From Medakamo hakoo (Eukaryota; Chlorophyta; Trebouxiophyceae; Coccomyxaceae): 64,000 nucleotides of DNA. Below are positions 53,401 to 62,011 of the stretch, one piece after another. The notes below the pieces were generated by a model that worked only from the letters and a program-made list of their open reading frames with translations, was not told the origin of the DNA and searched no databases. The position numbers and the translations under genes are program-made. The stretch covers positions 620,001 to 684,000 of the forward strand of contig CP089450.1 in NCBI GenBank assembly GCA_026636295.1, given 5' to 3'. The first letter of the stretch is position 1; each line of letters starts with the position of its first letter.

Positions 53401-54370
53401 GCGGCGGCGGAGACGGCCGGCAGGCCGCGGCCGCCGGCCATGACAAAGACGCCGGGAGGGGGCGCTGCTGGCGCGGGTGGTGGGGCGGCGCCGGCTGGCG
53501 CCGTGACCGCGGCCTGGCGGTCGCTCGGGCCGGGCGCCTCGCCCCCCGCCTCGGGCGGTGGGCCCAGCCCGTCCTCGCCCAGCAGGGCGACGGCGCGGGC
53601 GAGGGCCGCGGACGAGGGCCGGGCGAGGGTCGGCGGCCCGCGGCCAGACGCCATGCAAAAGGTGCCGGGCGGGGGGGCGGCGGCGCGGGCGGGAGGAGGG
53701 CGGCGGAGGTTTCGGGCGGAGCGGGCGGCGGGGGTGGCGGGCGCGGAGGCGCCGCCGCGAACGCGGCCGGCCGGGCGGCGCCCGGGCCCGGAGCAGCGGC
53801 CGGGCCCCACGCCCCGCCCAGCTGGACGGCGGGCGGCGGGCGGGACGCCGGGCCGGGCGGTGGGGCGGCGCCGGCGCCAGCCCCGCCCTCGCCCTGCGAC
53901 TGCGTCAGCGAATAATCAAACCCGCCGCCGCCGCCGGCCTTCTTGGCTGCGGCCTCGGCCGCCGGGCGGGCCGGCGCGACGTCAAAGTCCAGGTCGAAGG
54001 CGGCCAGGCCGTCGTCGTCGCCGTCGTCTTCGCCCGCGAAACAGTCGGGCGCGGGTGGGGGCGGAGGCGCCGGGCAGCGCGCGGCGGCCGCGGCCGCGTC
54101 CGCCTCCGTCCACGCCGGCACATCCCCACCGCCACCGTCAGGCCACAGGCCAGCGACGTCGCCGGCCAAGTGGGCGAGGCGGGGTTCTGACGCGACGGCG
54201 GCGGCTAGTGCGGCCTGCAGCGGGGCGACGCGCCAGGGGTGAGGAGGGGGGAGTGCGGGCTGTGAAGAAGACGGACCCGCGGCGGCGTCGGCGTCCGCCA
54301 GGACGCGGCGGCCGACGGGCACGGCCTCGTCGCCGTCGTCTGGCACGTCGTACACGGTCAGGGTGGCCAT
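50472..54370 (-). CDS. BRCA2: BRCA2 homologue (one-base frame change in a C run)
   Basis: Loads RAD51 on ssDNA in homologous recombination. About 1299 residues if the frame change at 53671-53677 is ignored; no introns seen. N-terminal part from ATG 54370 is disordered (MATLTVYDVPDDGDEAV, later FDYSLTQSQG). BRC repeats: FCMASGRGPPTL...ALLGEDGL, FVMAGGRGLPAVS...ALLGEDGL, and a degenerate WATGAGRTVSVS...GRALL. A Thr run follows. Helical domain WLAIKLAAYERGWP, LTAPVLLDALRRRYEVEHGG, RPHLARLLEGDEAP; OB1 ELTDGWYTVWARGDGGLGAA, LVAGTKLLIAGAAL, LDLAFNTTRVAPPGARLG. Later OB-fold-like sequence includes ARVSADAAWLL. Upstream of the G run the minus reading differs by one base from that downstream, with no AG acceptor between; see findings. 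Confidence 0.85.
53013..53067 (-). repeat. (ACC)n trinucleotide repeat encoding a Thr run in BRCA2
   Basis: Imperfect GGT/GTG triplets on plus encode about 17 consecutive threonines after the third BRC-like repeat; likely length-variable. Confidence 0.8.
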
Positions 54371-54693
54371 GGTCGTGCGTGCGGGAGGAAGGGCGGCCGG
54401 GGGGAGGCCGCGTCAAGAACACGAAAATTGGTCGGGGGGCGAGGCGGGCGCGAAACGGTGCGTGTCTTTATTCTCGCGGTGCCGCCGCCTCGGCGCGCCT
54501 CGGTGTGGGGAGGGCGCGACCACGTGCACCCGCGCTCACACGCAGCCCGCGGGCGCGGGCATGCGCGGGCTCCGTAGACGGCGCGCGGTCCGCACCAGCG
54601 CGCTACGAACTCGGCTCTGAACAGACGGCCCTCTCAAACTTGCTTTCTTTTTTCGCGCGTTTGTGCGCCACGCCCAGCGCCCCACCCACGCCA
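54371..54693. promoter_or_regulatory. Shared upstream region, BRCA2 / destruction-box protein
   Basis: 323-bp divergent interval. Contains a TCTTTATTCTC stretch at about 54466-54476 and ACACGCAGCC repeats; near the plus gene an A/T richer CTTGCTTTCTTTTTTCGCG. No TATA box. Confidence 0.4.
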
Positions 54694-55671
54694 ATGGACG
54701 ACCCCACGCCAGCCCGGCGCATGACGCGCGGCCTGTCCCGCGCGCTGGAAGCCAGCGCGAGCGCGACGCCCAAAACAGGCGCGGCCGCTGTTTCAAGTGC
54801 CCCGGCGACAGCTCCTCGCCGCGCGCTCGGCGAACGGACCAACACGGCGGGCGCGGCTGGAGTCCCGCCTCCTCCTGCTGCCACTGCGACCGTCACGCGG
54901 CCGGTGCGTGCGTGGTGGGAGTGGGTGGGCCCAAGGGGAGGATGCGTCAGTCCGAGGCGCGCCGCCGCCTCTTCCCTCCCAATTTCAACCACTACCCCCC
55001 TCCCCCACCCCCAGGCTTTCTCCCCGCTCCTGCCCGGCGCGGACACGACGCCGCCCCTCCGCCTCGCGCCGGAAGCCCTGGCCTCCCCTGCGCCTGCGCG
55101 CGCGCCTTTTACGGGCGGGGCGGGTGCGGCAGCCCCCCTGCCGTCGTCCATCCCGCGGTCCCTGCTGCGCCGCGCCGCGCCCCTGCCCCCGCCCTCGACG
55201 CTCGACGAGCTCCTCGCGTCGCCGTACACGCCCGTCGGCGACGACGGCGAGCTCCTGGGCCCGTCATCCATCCCCGCGCACTGGCCACGGCCGGGCGAGC
55301 GGGAGGCGGCGGTGCGGGCGTACACCAGCGGCGACGGCGGCGGGCCGGCCTCTGCTTCGTCCCTGCCGCCAAAGGCCGTCGTCGCCCGCGCGCCGACGCC
55401 GGAAGACGCCGGCACCGACCGCGAGGGCGTGGCAGCCCTGCAGGACTCGGTGCGCCGGGCGCTGACGTCTGTGGGCGTGGTCGTGCCTCCGCCGGCGCGG
55501 CGGCAGGCGTACCGCCCGCCCGCCCTGCGGGCGGCGGACGGTGAGGCTGGCGAGGCGACGGCGCCGACCCCTGGCCGCCGCCTGACGGCGTTGGAGGCCG
55601 TGTTCAGCGGGTTGGGGCTGCGCACGCCGGGCTCGCGGCGCCGGACGCGTGGTGGTGGCGGTGGGGCGTGA
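54694..55671 (+). CDS. Disordered protein with cyclin-type destruction box
   Basis: Not assignable to a known family. Exons 54694-54903 and 55015-55671; 288 residues. Residues 42-50 are RRALGERTN, fitting the B-type-cyclin destruction box R-x-A-L-G-x-x-x-N. The remainder is Pro/Ala/Ser-rich with several SP/TP sites (ASPAPARAPF, SPYTPVGDD, RAPTPEDAG, APTPGRRL), and short helices (STLDELLASPY, GVAALQDSVRRALTSVGVVV, LTALEAVFSGLGLRTPGS). No cyclin box. Such a build, a degron plus phosphosites with little fold, is that of cell-cycle regulators degraded by APC/C (securin-, geminin- or shugoshin-like), but nothing identifies which. Head-to-head with BRCA2. A TGTAA motif lies 105 nt after the stop. 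Confidence 0.7.
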   Translation: MDDPTPARRMTRGLSRALEASASATPKTGAAAVSSAPATAPRRALGERTNTAGAAGVPPPPAATATVTRPVRAWWEWVGPRGGCVSPRRAAASSLPISTTTPLPHPQAFSPLLPGADTTPPLRLAPEALASPAPARAPFTGGAGAAAPLPSSIPRSLLRRAAPLPPPSTLDELLASPYTPVGDDGELLGPSSIPAHWPRPGEREAAVRAYTSGDGGGPASASSLPPKAVVARAPTPEDAGTDREGVAALQDSVRRALTSVGVVVPPPARRQAYRPPALRAADGEAGEATAPTPGRRLTALEAVFSGLGLRTPGSRRRTRGGGGGA

Positions 55672-56166
55672 GGGCTCAGTGACAATGAGGGCTCTGTGTG
55701 AAAAAGAAAAAAAAACACGCTCTCTTTGCACTTTAGTAGAATCGGAAAAAAGAAGGGGGGAGGAGACACCGGGTTTGTAACGGGGGGATGGGGGGGGTGG
55801 GGACGTGGAATGTGGGGGGGGGGCTTCGATCGTTTGGTCCGAAACGGAGGAGGGATGGATCGGGGGAGGGGAGGGGAGGGGAGGGGAGAGGTGGGGGGAT
55901 GAAACGGCGCCCCGGGCCGCGCTGCCTGGAAAAAAGAACCTAAAAAAACGCAGCGGCCGACGGGGCACAAAACTCACGCACACACACGCCAAAAACGGGA
56001 AGACCAAGATATGGGGCTCTCAGCCCTGGGGCCGCGCCGGCCACCACACGGCGCGCCGGCCGGGAAAAAAAACGGAAACGAAAAAAAACACGCACACCCT
56101 TTGAGAGATCTCTCTCAAAGGTCCAGGTCGGACGGCACGAAAAAAAAAAACACCCAACCCCTTCCT
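55672..56166. other. 495-bp convergent gap with G runs
   Basis: Tails of the destruction-box protein and FAD2. G-rich and A-rich blocks on plus (GGGGGG runs at 55760-55900, GGGGA repeats at 55862-55890), a TGTAA at 55776-55780 and the FAD2 hairpin. No coding region supported. Confidence 0.55.
56098..56121 (-). repeat. 3' hairpin after FAD2
   Basis: CCTTTGAGAGA, loop TC, TCTCTCAAAGG; perfect 11-bp stem 45 nt past the stop. Confidence 0.6.
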
Positions 56167-57611
56167 TCAGTCCCGGTCGCCGCGGAACCACAACGCCGGC
56201 TCGCCCTCCGCGTCGGGCGACACCCAGTGGCAGTCGCGCCAGTCCTCCCACAGCGCGCGCACAACCCCGCGCCCGTCGGACGCGTAGTACTCGCCCAGGA
56301 CGGGCTTGATGGCGGCCGACGCTTCCTGCGCGTGGTAGTGCGGGATGGACGAGAACAGGTGGTGCAGGACGTGCGTGTCGGCGATGTGGTGGAACGCCGC
56401 GTCCAGGACCGGGCCGTACGACCGGTCGACGGTGGCCAGGGCGCCGCGCAGCCAGTCCCACTCCTGGGACGACGCGTAGTGCGGCAGGGCTGGGTGCGAG
56501 TGCTGGAGCAGTGTGATGATGACCAGCCAGGCGTTGACGATGAGCAGGGGGACGCCGTACAGGGCGGCCACGGCCGCGGCGCCGTGGGCCTTGACCGCGG
56601 CGACGAGGCCCGCGACGACGGCGAAGAACGCGGCGGACGAGGCGGCGACGCCCGCGCGCTGCCGCTTGGAGAAGATGGGAGAGGCCGGGTCGAAGTGGTT
56701 GGGCGGCAAAGAGAGCGAGGAGCCGCCGCCGCCGCGTTTGGGGTAGTCACGCCCGGACACGTTGAAGGCCAGGTACAGCGGCCAGCCCAGGGTGAGGGCG
56801 GCGGTGATGCCCGCCACCCGGCCGGGGACCGTGCGCAGCGCGCGCGTGAAAAAGTCGCCCAGCACGGCCGCCCGCCCGCCCGTGCCCGGAATTTTGGACA
56901 CGGGCGGCACAAAGACTTCATCCCCTTCCACGTCGCCCGTGTGCGCGTGGTGGCGGGCGTGGCTGTACTTCCAGGACCAGTAGGGCACGAGGAGGAGGGA
57001 GTGGAGGACGGAGCCGACGGCGTCGCTGTTGGTGGTGAGAGTTGGGGCAGGGTTGGGAGGGAGGGGTGGTGAGCGGGGGGTGAGAGAACGAGCGGGAGGG
57101 GGCGGCAATGACGGACGGAGCCCCCCGCCCGCAAAAAAAAACAGACTCACTTGAGGACCGGCGAGGACGAAAAGGCGCCGTGGCCGCACTCGTGCGCGCA
57201 CACCCACAGGCCCGTGCCGACGACGCCCGCGACGGCCCAGTAGGCGCACCAGGCGGCGGCCTTGACGGCGACGGGCGCCGCCGCCAGCAGCGGTTGGGCC
57301 CGCACGATGGCGGTCGCGGCGGCCGCGATGATGGACGCGTCAACGGCGACGTAGGCCAGCGATTTCAGGGCCGAGCGGTGGAAGCAGTGCGGCGGGATGG
57401 CGGCCCGCAAGTCGCTCAGCTTGAAGGGCGGCGGGGTGGATGGTTTGCGCGCCACGGCCGCGGCTGCGGCCGTCGACGGCTGCGAGTGCGCGCCGGTCGG
57501 CGACGCCGCGCCCTTGGCCGAGTTCAGGTCCTTGGCCGAGTCGGCCCGGGCGCGCGGTCCCAGCCCCTCACTGACAGGGCTGCGGTCACGGACGACGGAG
57601 GCCTGACACAT
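56167..57611 (-). CDS. FAD2: FAD2-type microsomal delta-12 oleate desaturase
   Basis: ER di-iron enzyme converting oleate to linoleate on phospholipids. Exons 57611-57151 and 57025-56167 (intron GTGAGT...CAACAG), 439 residues. Three histidine boxes are intact: HECGHGAF, HARHHAHTG, HVLHHLFSSIPHYHA. Flanking family sequence includes [54 protein letters not shown] across the splice, DYPKRG, and LQHSHPALPHYASSQEWDWLRGAL with DRSYGPVLDAAFHHIADTH. Four or more hydrophobic segments. The N-terminal about 65 residues are Ala/Ser-rich and longer than in plants. Between delta-12 and omega-3 activity the LP(H)Y and TVDRSYG features favour delta-12. Confidence 0.93.
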
Positions 57612-57916
57612 ATTGTGGTGATGCGGGCGGTCCTGGGCGCCGTGGGGGAGCGGGAGAGGGCAAAACGTTCTGATGCGACGACGGCACCAGGAAAGAAAGG
57701 CCGGCGAGGGGGCAGCCGGGCGCAGATCGAATCCTTGTTGCGGCCCCACTTGGGTCTTAAGAGCTTCTACAAGCCAAAAACGTGTGCAGGACGGATTGGA
57801 GGAGGGGAAGGTTTGAGCGCTGGACGCTGCGAACAAAAAAAAATACGTTTTTGGCGAGCGCGCGGCGCGACAAGCGGTCGCGCTCCCCTCGCCCCCTCGC
57901 CCCGGCCCCCCACCCT

Positions 57917-57944
57917 GTGGGTGTGCTTTGGCAAACACACCCAC
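57917..57944. repeat. 9-bp-arm inverted repeat
   Basis: GTGGGTGTG, 10-nt loop, CACACCCAC, with partly pairing CCCT/GGG outside. Confidence 0.7.
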
Positions 57945-57987
57945 GGGCACTTGAACCCCTGACTCCGCGGTTCGTAGCCGTGTGCTC
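57945..57987 (-). pseudogene. tRNA-Arg(ACG)-like 3' half fragment
   Basis: On minus reads GAGCACACGGCTACGAACCG then CGGAGTC and GGGGTTCAAGT. The anticodon arm CGG-CTACGAA-CCG presents ACG and closely follows organellar trnR(ACG); the T arm has a mismatched stem. No D arm or 5' acceptor strand precedes it: the 16S-like piece does. Hence a fragment, not a functional tRNA. Confidence 0.55.
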
Positions 57988-58020
<33 letters not shown>

Positions 58021-58024
58021 GCCG
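57988..58024 (-). pseudogene. 16S rRNA-like fragment (start of helix 44)
   Basis: On minus contains GAATACGTTCCCGGGCC followed directly by TTGTACACACCGCCCG, the near-universal 3' region of bacterial/organellar 16S rRNA (E. coli about 1370-1406). Only about 37 nt are present, inside a nuclear gene-dense region, so an insertion of organelle DNA is the likely source. Confidence 0.65.
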
Positions 58025-58045
58025 CTGACAGCGGTGAATACGTTC
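58011..58045. repeat. 16-bp-arm inverted repeat overlapping the 16S-like piece
   Basis: GAACGTATTCGCCGCT, loop GAC, AGCGGTGAATACGTTC; one mismatch. The two arms are opposite copies of the 16S segment around GGTGAATACGTTC. Confidence 0.85.
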
Positions 58046-58048
58046 ACC

Positions 58049-58066
58049 GTCAGCTATATAGCTGAC
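58049..58066. repeat. 18-bp perfect palindrome
   Basis: GTCAGCTATATAGCTGAC, A/T-centred, adjacent to the previous inverted repeat; 66 nt past the SUN gene stop. Confidence 0.9.
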
Positions 58067-58131
58067 CCGAAATAATCTTTTAGCTCCAGCAACGGGAGAT
58101 TCACTGGGCCGGCCGTCGGGCAGCCCCGGCT

Positions 58132-58920
58132 TCACTCCTCCCCGACCACCCGCACCCTGTGCAAACACGTCCCGCCCGCCCGCCCCCGGTTCCGCACCAC
58201 CCGCACCCGCACCACCCTCGCGCGGCCGGGCGACCGCACGGCCAGGACGGCGGGGGGCGACGCGCCCGCGCCCGGGCGCGGCACCTCCACTTCCCCGGCC
58301 TCCACCCAGTCCGACCCGTCGCCCTTTTCAGACAGGGCCACGCCCAGGACGGCCGGCAGGCCCGCCAGGCCGTCAGGCCAGGCCGTGCCGGCCGGCGGGG
58401 CGTCGACCGACAGGCCAGTCACGTGCGGCGGGGAGGCATCCGCCGACCCGCCCAGCCGGACGTCCACCCAGCCGCCGGACGCCCCCGCCAGGGGGAGGCA
58501 GGCGCCCGGCAAGGCCAGGCCGCCGGGAGGCGGGGTCAAGAGCCAGGCGTCGGCGCGAGGGTGGACGGGCGGAGGCGTGGACGACCCCCGGGGCGGGGCG
58601 GGCATGGCCTGGGCCGCGGGCGTGCCCGGCTCGAGCGGGGAGTGCGCGACGACCCGCCCGCCCGCAGACGCGAGCGCCCAGTCCCTCCCAGGCCCGACCA
58701 GCTGGGCTGAGAGGGCGGCCTGCGCCGCGGACGCGGCCAGCGCGGGCGACGCGTCCCAGGCGCGGCGGGCCAGGCCAGCGGCGCCCAGCGCCGAGACCAG
58801 CGCCGCCGCCGCCAGCGCGCTCGCAAAAAAGGCGAGCGCGGCGGGCAGCGGGACGTCGAGCGCCAGGCGTGGGACGACCCGACCGGGCGGCAGTGGCGGC
58901 GGCGGCCGGCGGGGTGGCAT
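58132..58920 (-). CDS. SUN-domain inner nuclear membrane protein
   Basis: SUN proteins span the inner nuclear membrane and bind KASH proteins to link nucleus and cytoskeleton. Single exon, 262 residues, small for the family. One membrane helix at about residues 25-50 (LPAALAFFASALAAAALVSAL), a short Ala-rich helix, then the SUN domain: DWALASAGGRVVAHSP, ALPGACLPLAGASGGWVDVRLGG (PGxCW-like site with Cys-Leu), SPPHVTGLSVDAP, LAGLPAVLGVALSEKG, VLAVRSPGRARVVRVRVVRN, and the closing GGTCLHRVRVVGE, which matches the G..TCLYR.RVHG end of SUN domains. The canonical coiled coil before SUN is very short. The KASH-lid region cannot be judged. Confidence 0.78.
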   Translation of the reverse strand: MPPRRPPPPLPPGRVVPRLALDVPLPAALAFFASALAAAALVSALGAAGLARRAWDASPALAASAAQAALSAQLVGPGRDWALASAGGRVVAHSPLEPGTPAAQAMPAPPRGSSTPPPVHPRADAWLLTPPPGGLALPGACLPLAGASGGWVDVRLGGSADASPPHVTGLSVDAPPAGTAWPDGLAGLPAVLGVALSEKGDGSDWVEAGEVEVPRPGAGASPPAVLAVRSPGRARVVRVRVVRNRGRAGGTCLHRVRVVGEE

Positions 58921-59046
58921 GGCGTGCGTGCGTGTGTGCGTGCTGTCGTCGAAGGACGGTTAGGGACAGTGTGTGTGTTGTTTCCACCTCCCCCCCCCCT
59001 CCTCCCTCCTCCACCCCCCCCTCCTCCCGCTTCACGCGCCCGTTTT

Positions 59047-60941
59047 TCACTTCGCCCGCCCGCTCCGCGACCGCGACCGCGACCGCGTCGCCGCCGCCTT
59101 CTTCGCCGCCCCACCACTCGCTGCCTTGGCCCGCGACGGCCGCCCGCCCCCACCACCATTCGCGGCGGCGCCTCCCGCCGCCGGCGGGTCCGCCACGCTC
59201 ACTTTTTTGGGGGTGATGGCTAGGCACCGAATGCCCAGGTACGCGCACGTTTCATCGATGACGGACAGGACGTAGTGCAGGTACCCGCCCGCAGCCAGGA
59301 CCAGGATGCACGCGTCGAGGGCCGGCGGGGGCGCGAACAGGCCCGCCTTGCCGTCCCCGCCCGCCGAGTTGGCCGCGGAGAGGGCGAGGAGGCCGAGCGG
59401 CCACCAGGCCAGCTCAAACGGTTCTTTAGACATGTGATCCATGATGAGCTTGGACGCCTGTTTTTTTAAGGGTTTGGGCGCGCGGATCGATGCAGGTTTA
59501 GTGTGTTGGGAACCGAGGAGAGAGAGGGGCGCGACGCGTGGGGTGTGCGTGGGGGACGGAGCGGTGCAAACAGCGGCGCCGGAAAACGTCAAAACCTCGC
59601 AAAAAAAAAAAAAAAACCTGGGCCTCACCTCGAGTGCGTAAATGATGCCAAACGTGCCAAACACCACCCGCGTGTGCCAGTCCTCCCGCCCCGCGCGGAC
59701 GGGCTCCAGCATGGCGACGGCTCCCAGACTCAGCAACAACGTCAGCTGGGCGGCGTGCGCAGCCGCCGCCCGGCGGCCGAGCTGCTTGGCTCCACGCGCG
59801 GCGGGCGCGAGCGGCGCGTCGCCGCTGGACGAGCACACCAGCACCCGCCACAGCGGGCCCGAGACTTGGAAGACGCCGCACGCGACGATGACGGCGAGCA
59901 GGGCGTCGGTGCCGGTGCAGGACGAGACGTACGCGCCGACCGGGCGGGGCAGGCGGGCCAGGGCGCCGGCCAGGCCCCACCGGCGCGCGAGGGTCGGCAG
60001 GCCCACCCGCCAGGGCGCCGCCCCGAACGCCGCCGTGACCAGGTGCAGCGCGATGAGCGTGTAGTTGGCTTCCGTCACGCCCCACCAGCCGTTGCCGTAC
60101 CGGATGTGGCCGGAATGGTACTCCTCCCAGTGCGCGGCGATCCAGGGCGCCATGACGGCGAGCTGCCCCACGACCGCACGCGGGGACAGGCCCGTGTCGA
60201 TCGTCGCCCCGATGCCGACGATGAGCAGGTGGACGGCGAGGGCGTCGCACCCGTGGTCGAACAGCTGGCCCAGGGGGGAGGACGACCCCGTGCGCCGGGC
60301 CTGCTTGCCGTCCAGGACGTCCAGGTGGAGGTAGAGGAAGGTGGCGGCGGCCATGAGGGCATACACCCACGCCGGCGCGGTCGTCTCCAGCGCGGGCGCG
60401 TGCGCCGCCGTCACCACGTACGCGCCCGTCAGGACGGCGAGGCCGGACAGGGTGATGAGGTTGGGGGCGAGCCAGAGGGGCAGGTAGGTGACGATGGCTG
60501 TGTGGATGATGGGATGGGGTGGACGGCGGTGGAGGAGGGGGGGTCGCGTCAGCGCGAGCAGCCGTCGGCGGCGGTTGCGCGCCGCGGGCGAGAGAGCGAT
60601 GCGAGACGTCGAAAACCCGTCTCGCAGGGAGCTTTGCCGCGGTCAACCCGCCTACCCACTCCCCACATTGGGTCTTCACATGACTGGGGTACGCGTTGCA
60701 CGGCGTGGAGGCATTGGTTGTGGGCTTGCCTGGGCGTGGCGCGACGAAAAACCGACGCGGGCGCCCGTTTTTTTCGCACGACGCCGCCGCCGCAAATTGG
60801 CCCCCCCGCCGCGCCCACCTGCCCCGCCAGCACCTCACCATTCCACGCGGGCGTGTGCACGTCATCTAGCCAGGTGTAGCCCGAGGCCACATACTTGTAC
60901 TTGGCCAGCCCTTGGAGGGCGCGGCGGGAGAGGTAGGGCAT
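59047..60941 (-). CDS. CDP-ethanolamine/choline phosphotransferase
   Basis: Final step of the Kennedy pathway: transfers phosphoethanolamine or phosphocholine from CDP to diacylglycerol in the ER. Exons 60941-60839, 60497-59629, 59457-59047; 460 residues. Start MPYLSRRALQGLAKYKYVASGYTWLDD is typical; the splice gives PAWNAIVTYLPLWLAPNLITL. Catalytic CDP-alcohol motif DVLDGKQARRTGSSSPLGQLFDHGCDA fits DG-x2-AR-x8-G-x3-D-x3-D. HWEEYHSGHIRYGNGWWGVTEAN is the family segment after it. About eight to ten hydrophobic stretches; a basic Lys/Arg/Ser tail (SRSRSRSGRAK) is unusual. Choline versus ethanolamine specificity is not readable. Exon 1 ends at the GTGAGG donor, not the GTGGGC donor 20 nt downstream, which breaks the frame. 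Confidence 0.93.
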
Positions 60942-60998
60942 GGTGTGGAACAGAGTTGTGACGGCGAGCGTGGGGGGGGGGGGACCGCTCTTTTTCTG

Positions 60999-62011
60999 TC
61001 ACACTCCATCCCCATCATCATCCGCGACCAGCCGGTCCCAGACCGCGTCCACGCGGGCCACGTAGTCGGCGAATGACGGGTCGGCTAGGAGTGCCTGTTG
61101 TGCGTGCGGGTGGGGAGGAGCGTCAGTGCGCGTGCGTGCGTGTTTTTTCTTCCTCCAGGTGCACGCACGGGGGTTTGGGAGGGAGGCGGGTAGAGGATGA
61201 GGGAGACCACCCCGGGAGCGACGACGACGCGCACCCTGATGCCGGCCTCCAACGCGTCGTCGTCCTCTTCTTCGCCTTCTTCCTCGCCCACGATCTCCTG
61301 GGCGGCTTGTGCGGGTGGCGGCGGCGGCGGCGGCGCCGGCTGGGTCCGACCAGGTCCAGGCGCGGCCACGGCAGGCGATGGTGGCGCCTCGGCCGCCGCC
61401 TCGGCCGTCGCGGCCTCGACGCCGCCGTCCGCCGTGCCCAGGCTCGCCGCACCGCCACCCGGCCCGGCCGTGAGGGAGGGCAGGGTGGCCAAGGAGGACG
61501 GAGGTGGTGGCGGTGGCGGCTCAGCCACCGCCGCGACTACCGCGCCCGCTGCCACGGCCGCGCGCGCTGCCTCGGCCGCGGCTTGCAACGCCCGCCACGC
61601 CGCCGCCAGCCTCGGCCCGTCGTCGGGGCGTTCCAGGCGGAAGGCGAACTTGAGGGCGTGAGGCAGGCCCGTGGCCGAGTCGGTGTACGAGGCCGTCGCC
61701 GCAAAGACGGCCGGGCCGCCCTTGCCGCCGCCGCCCTCGGCCGCGCTCAGCACGACGCCCGCCACGTCGGCGCACGTCAGGTCAACCCGCAGCGCGTCGA
61801 CGCCCCCGCATGAGACGCGAATGCAGGCGTCCTCGATGACGAGGGTGCCGGGCGCGCGGGAGACCAGCCAAAACCCGGGCGGAGAGCGGGCGGGCGGCGC
61901 TCCAAAGCGCGCGGTGTGGGGAGGGCGGACGGCCGGGCGGTAGAGCGCGGCCCGGCCCGTCCACATGGACGGGGGTGGGAAAGGGACAGGGAGTGGGGGT
62001 GCGCCGGCCAT
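60999..62011 (-). CDS. Uncharacterised protein with PH-like N-terminal domain
   Basis: Not recognised with confidence. Exons 62011-61235 and 61094-60999 (intron GTGCGC...CAACAG), 290 residues. Residues about 15-145 look like one beta-rich domain ending in a helix: MWTGRAALYRPAVRPPHTARFG, FWLVSRAPGTLVIEDACIRVS, VDLTCADVAGVVLSAAEGG, VFAATASYTDSATGLPHALKFAFRLER, LAAAWRALQAAAEAA (in pieces). That order suits a PH/GLUE-type fold such as in TFIIH p62 or ESCRT-II Vps36. A Pro/Ala linker and an acidic stretch (EEEGEEEDDD) lead to the second exon, a helix ALLADPSFADYVARVDAVWD RLVADDDGDGV. Only 57 bp separate its stop from the EPT start codon on the same strand. Confidence 0.6.

Larger units (their letters stand above)
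57612..58131. other. 520-bp gap with organelle-like RNA fragments and palindromes
   Basis: Upstream of FAD2 and downstream of the SUN gene, no coding region supported. From 57913 to about 58110 base composition falls clearly below the flanks and the sequence holds three inverted repeats, a 16S-rRNA-like stretch and a tRNA-Arg(ACG)-like stretch (separate entries). Confidence 0.7.

Noticed and set aside
52939-55671. 910-codon plus-strand open frame over BRCA2
   Set aside because: Only its last part (from ATG 54694) is a gene; the rest is the mirror of BRCA2 low-complexity sequence including the ACC repeat.
57945-58024. Functional tRNA or rRNA gene
   Set aside because: The tRNA-like piece lacks its 5' half and D arm and has a broken T stem; the 16S-like piece is only about 37 nt. 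Kept as fragments.
60819-60941. EPT exon 1 ending at the GTGGGC donor
   Set aside because: Gives phase 0 while exon 2 begins with two bases of a split codon; the GTGAGG donor 20 nt earlier restores the family sequence.
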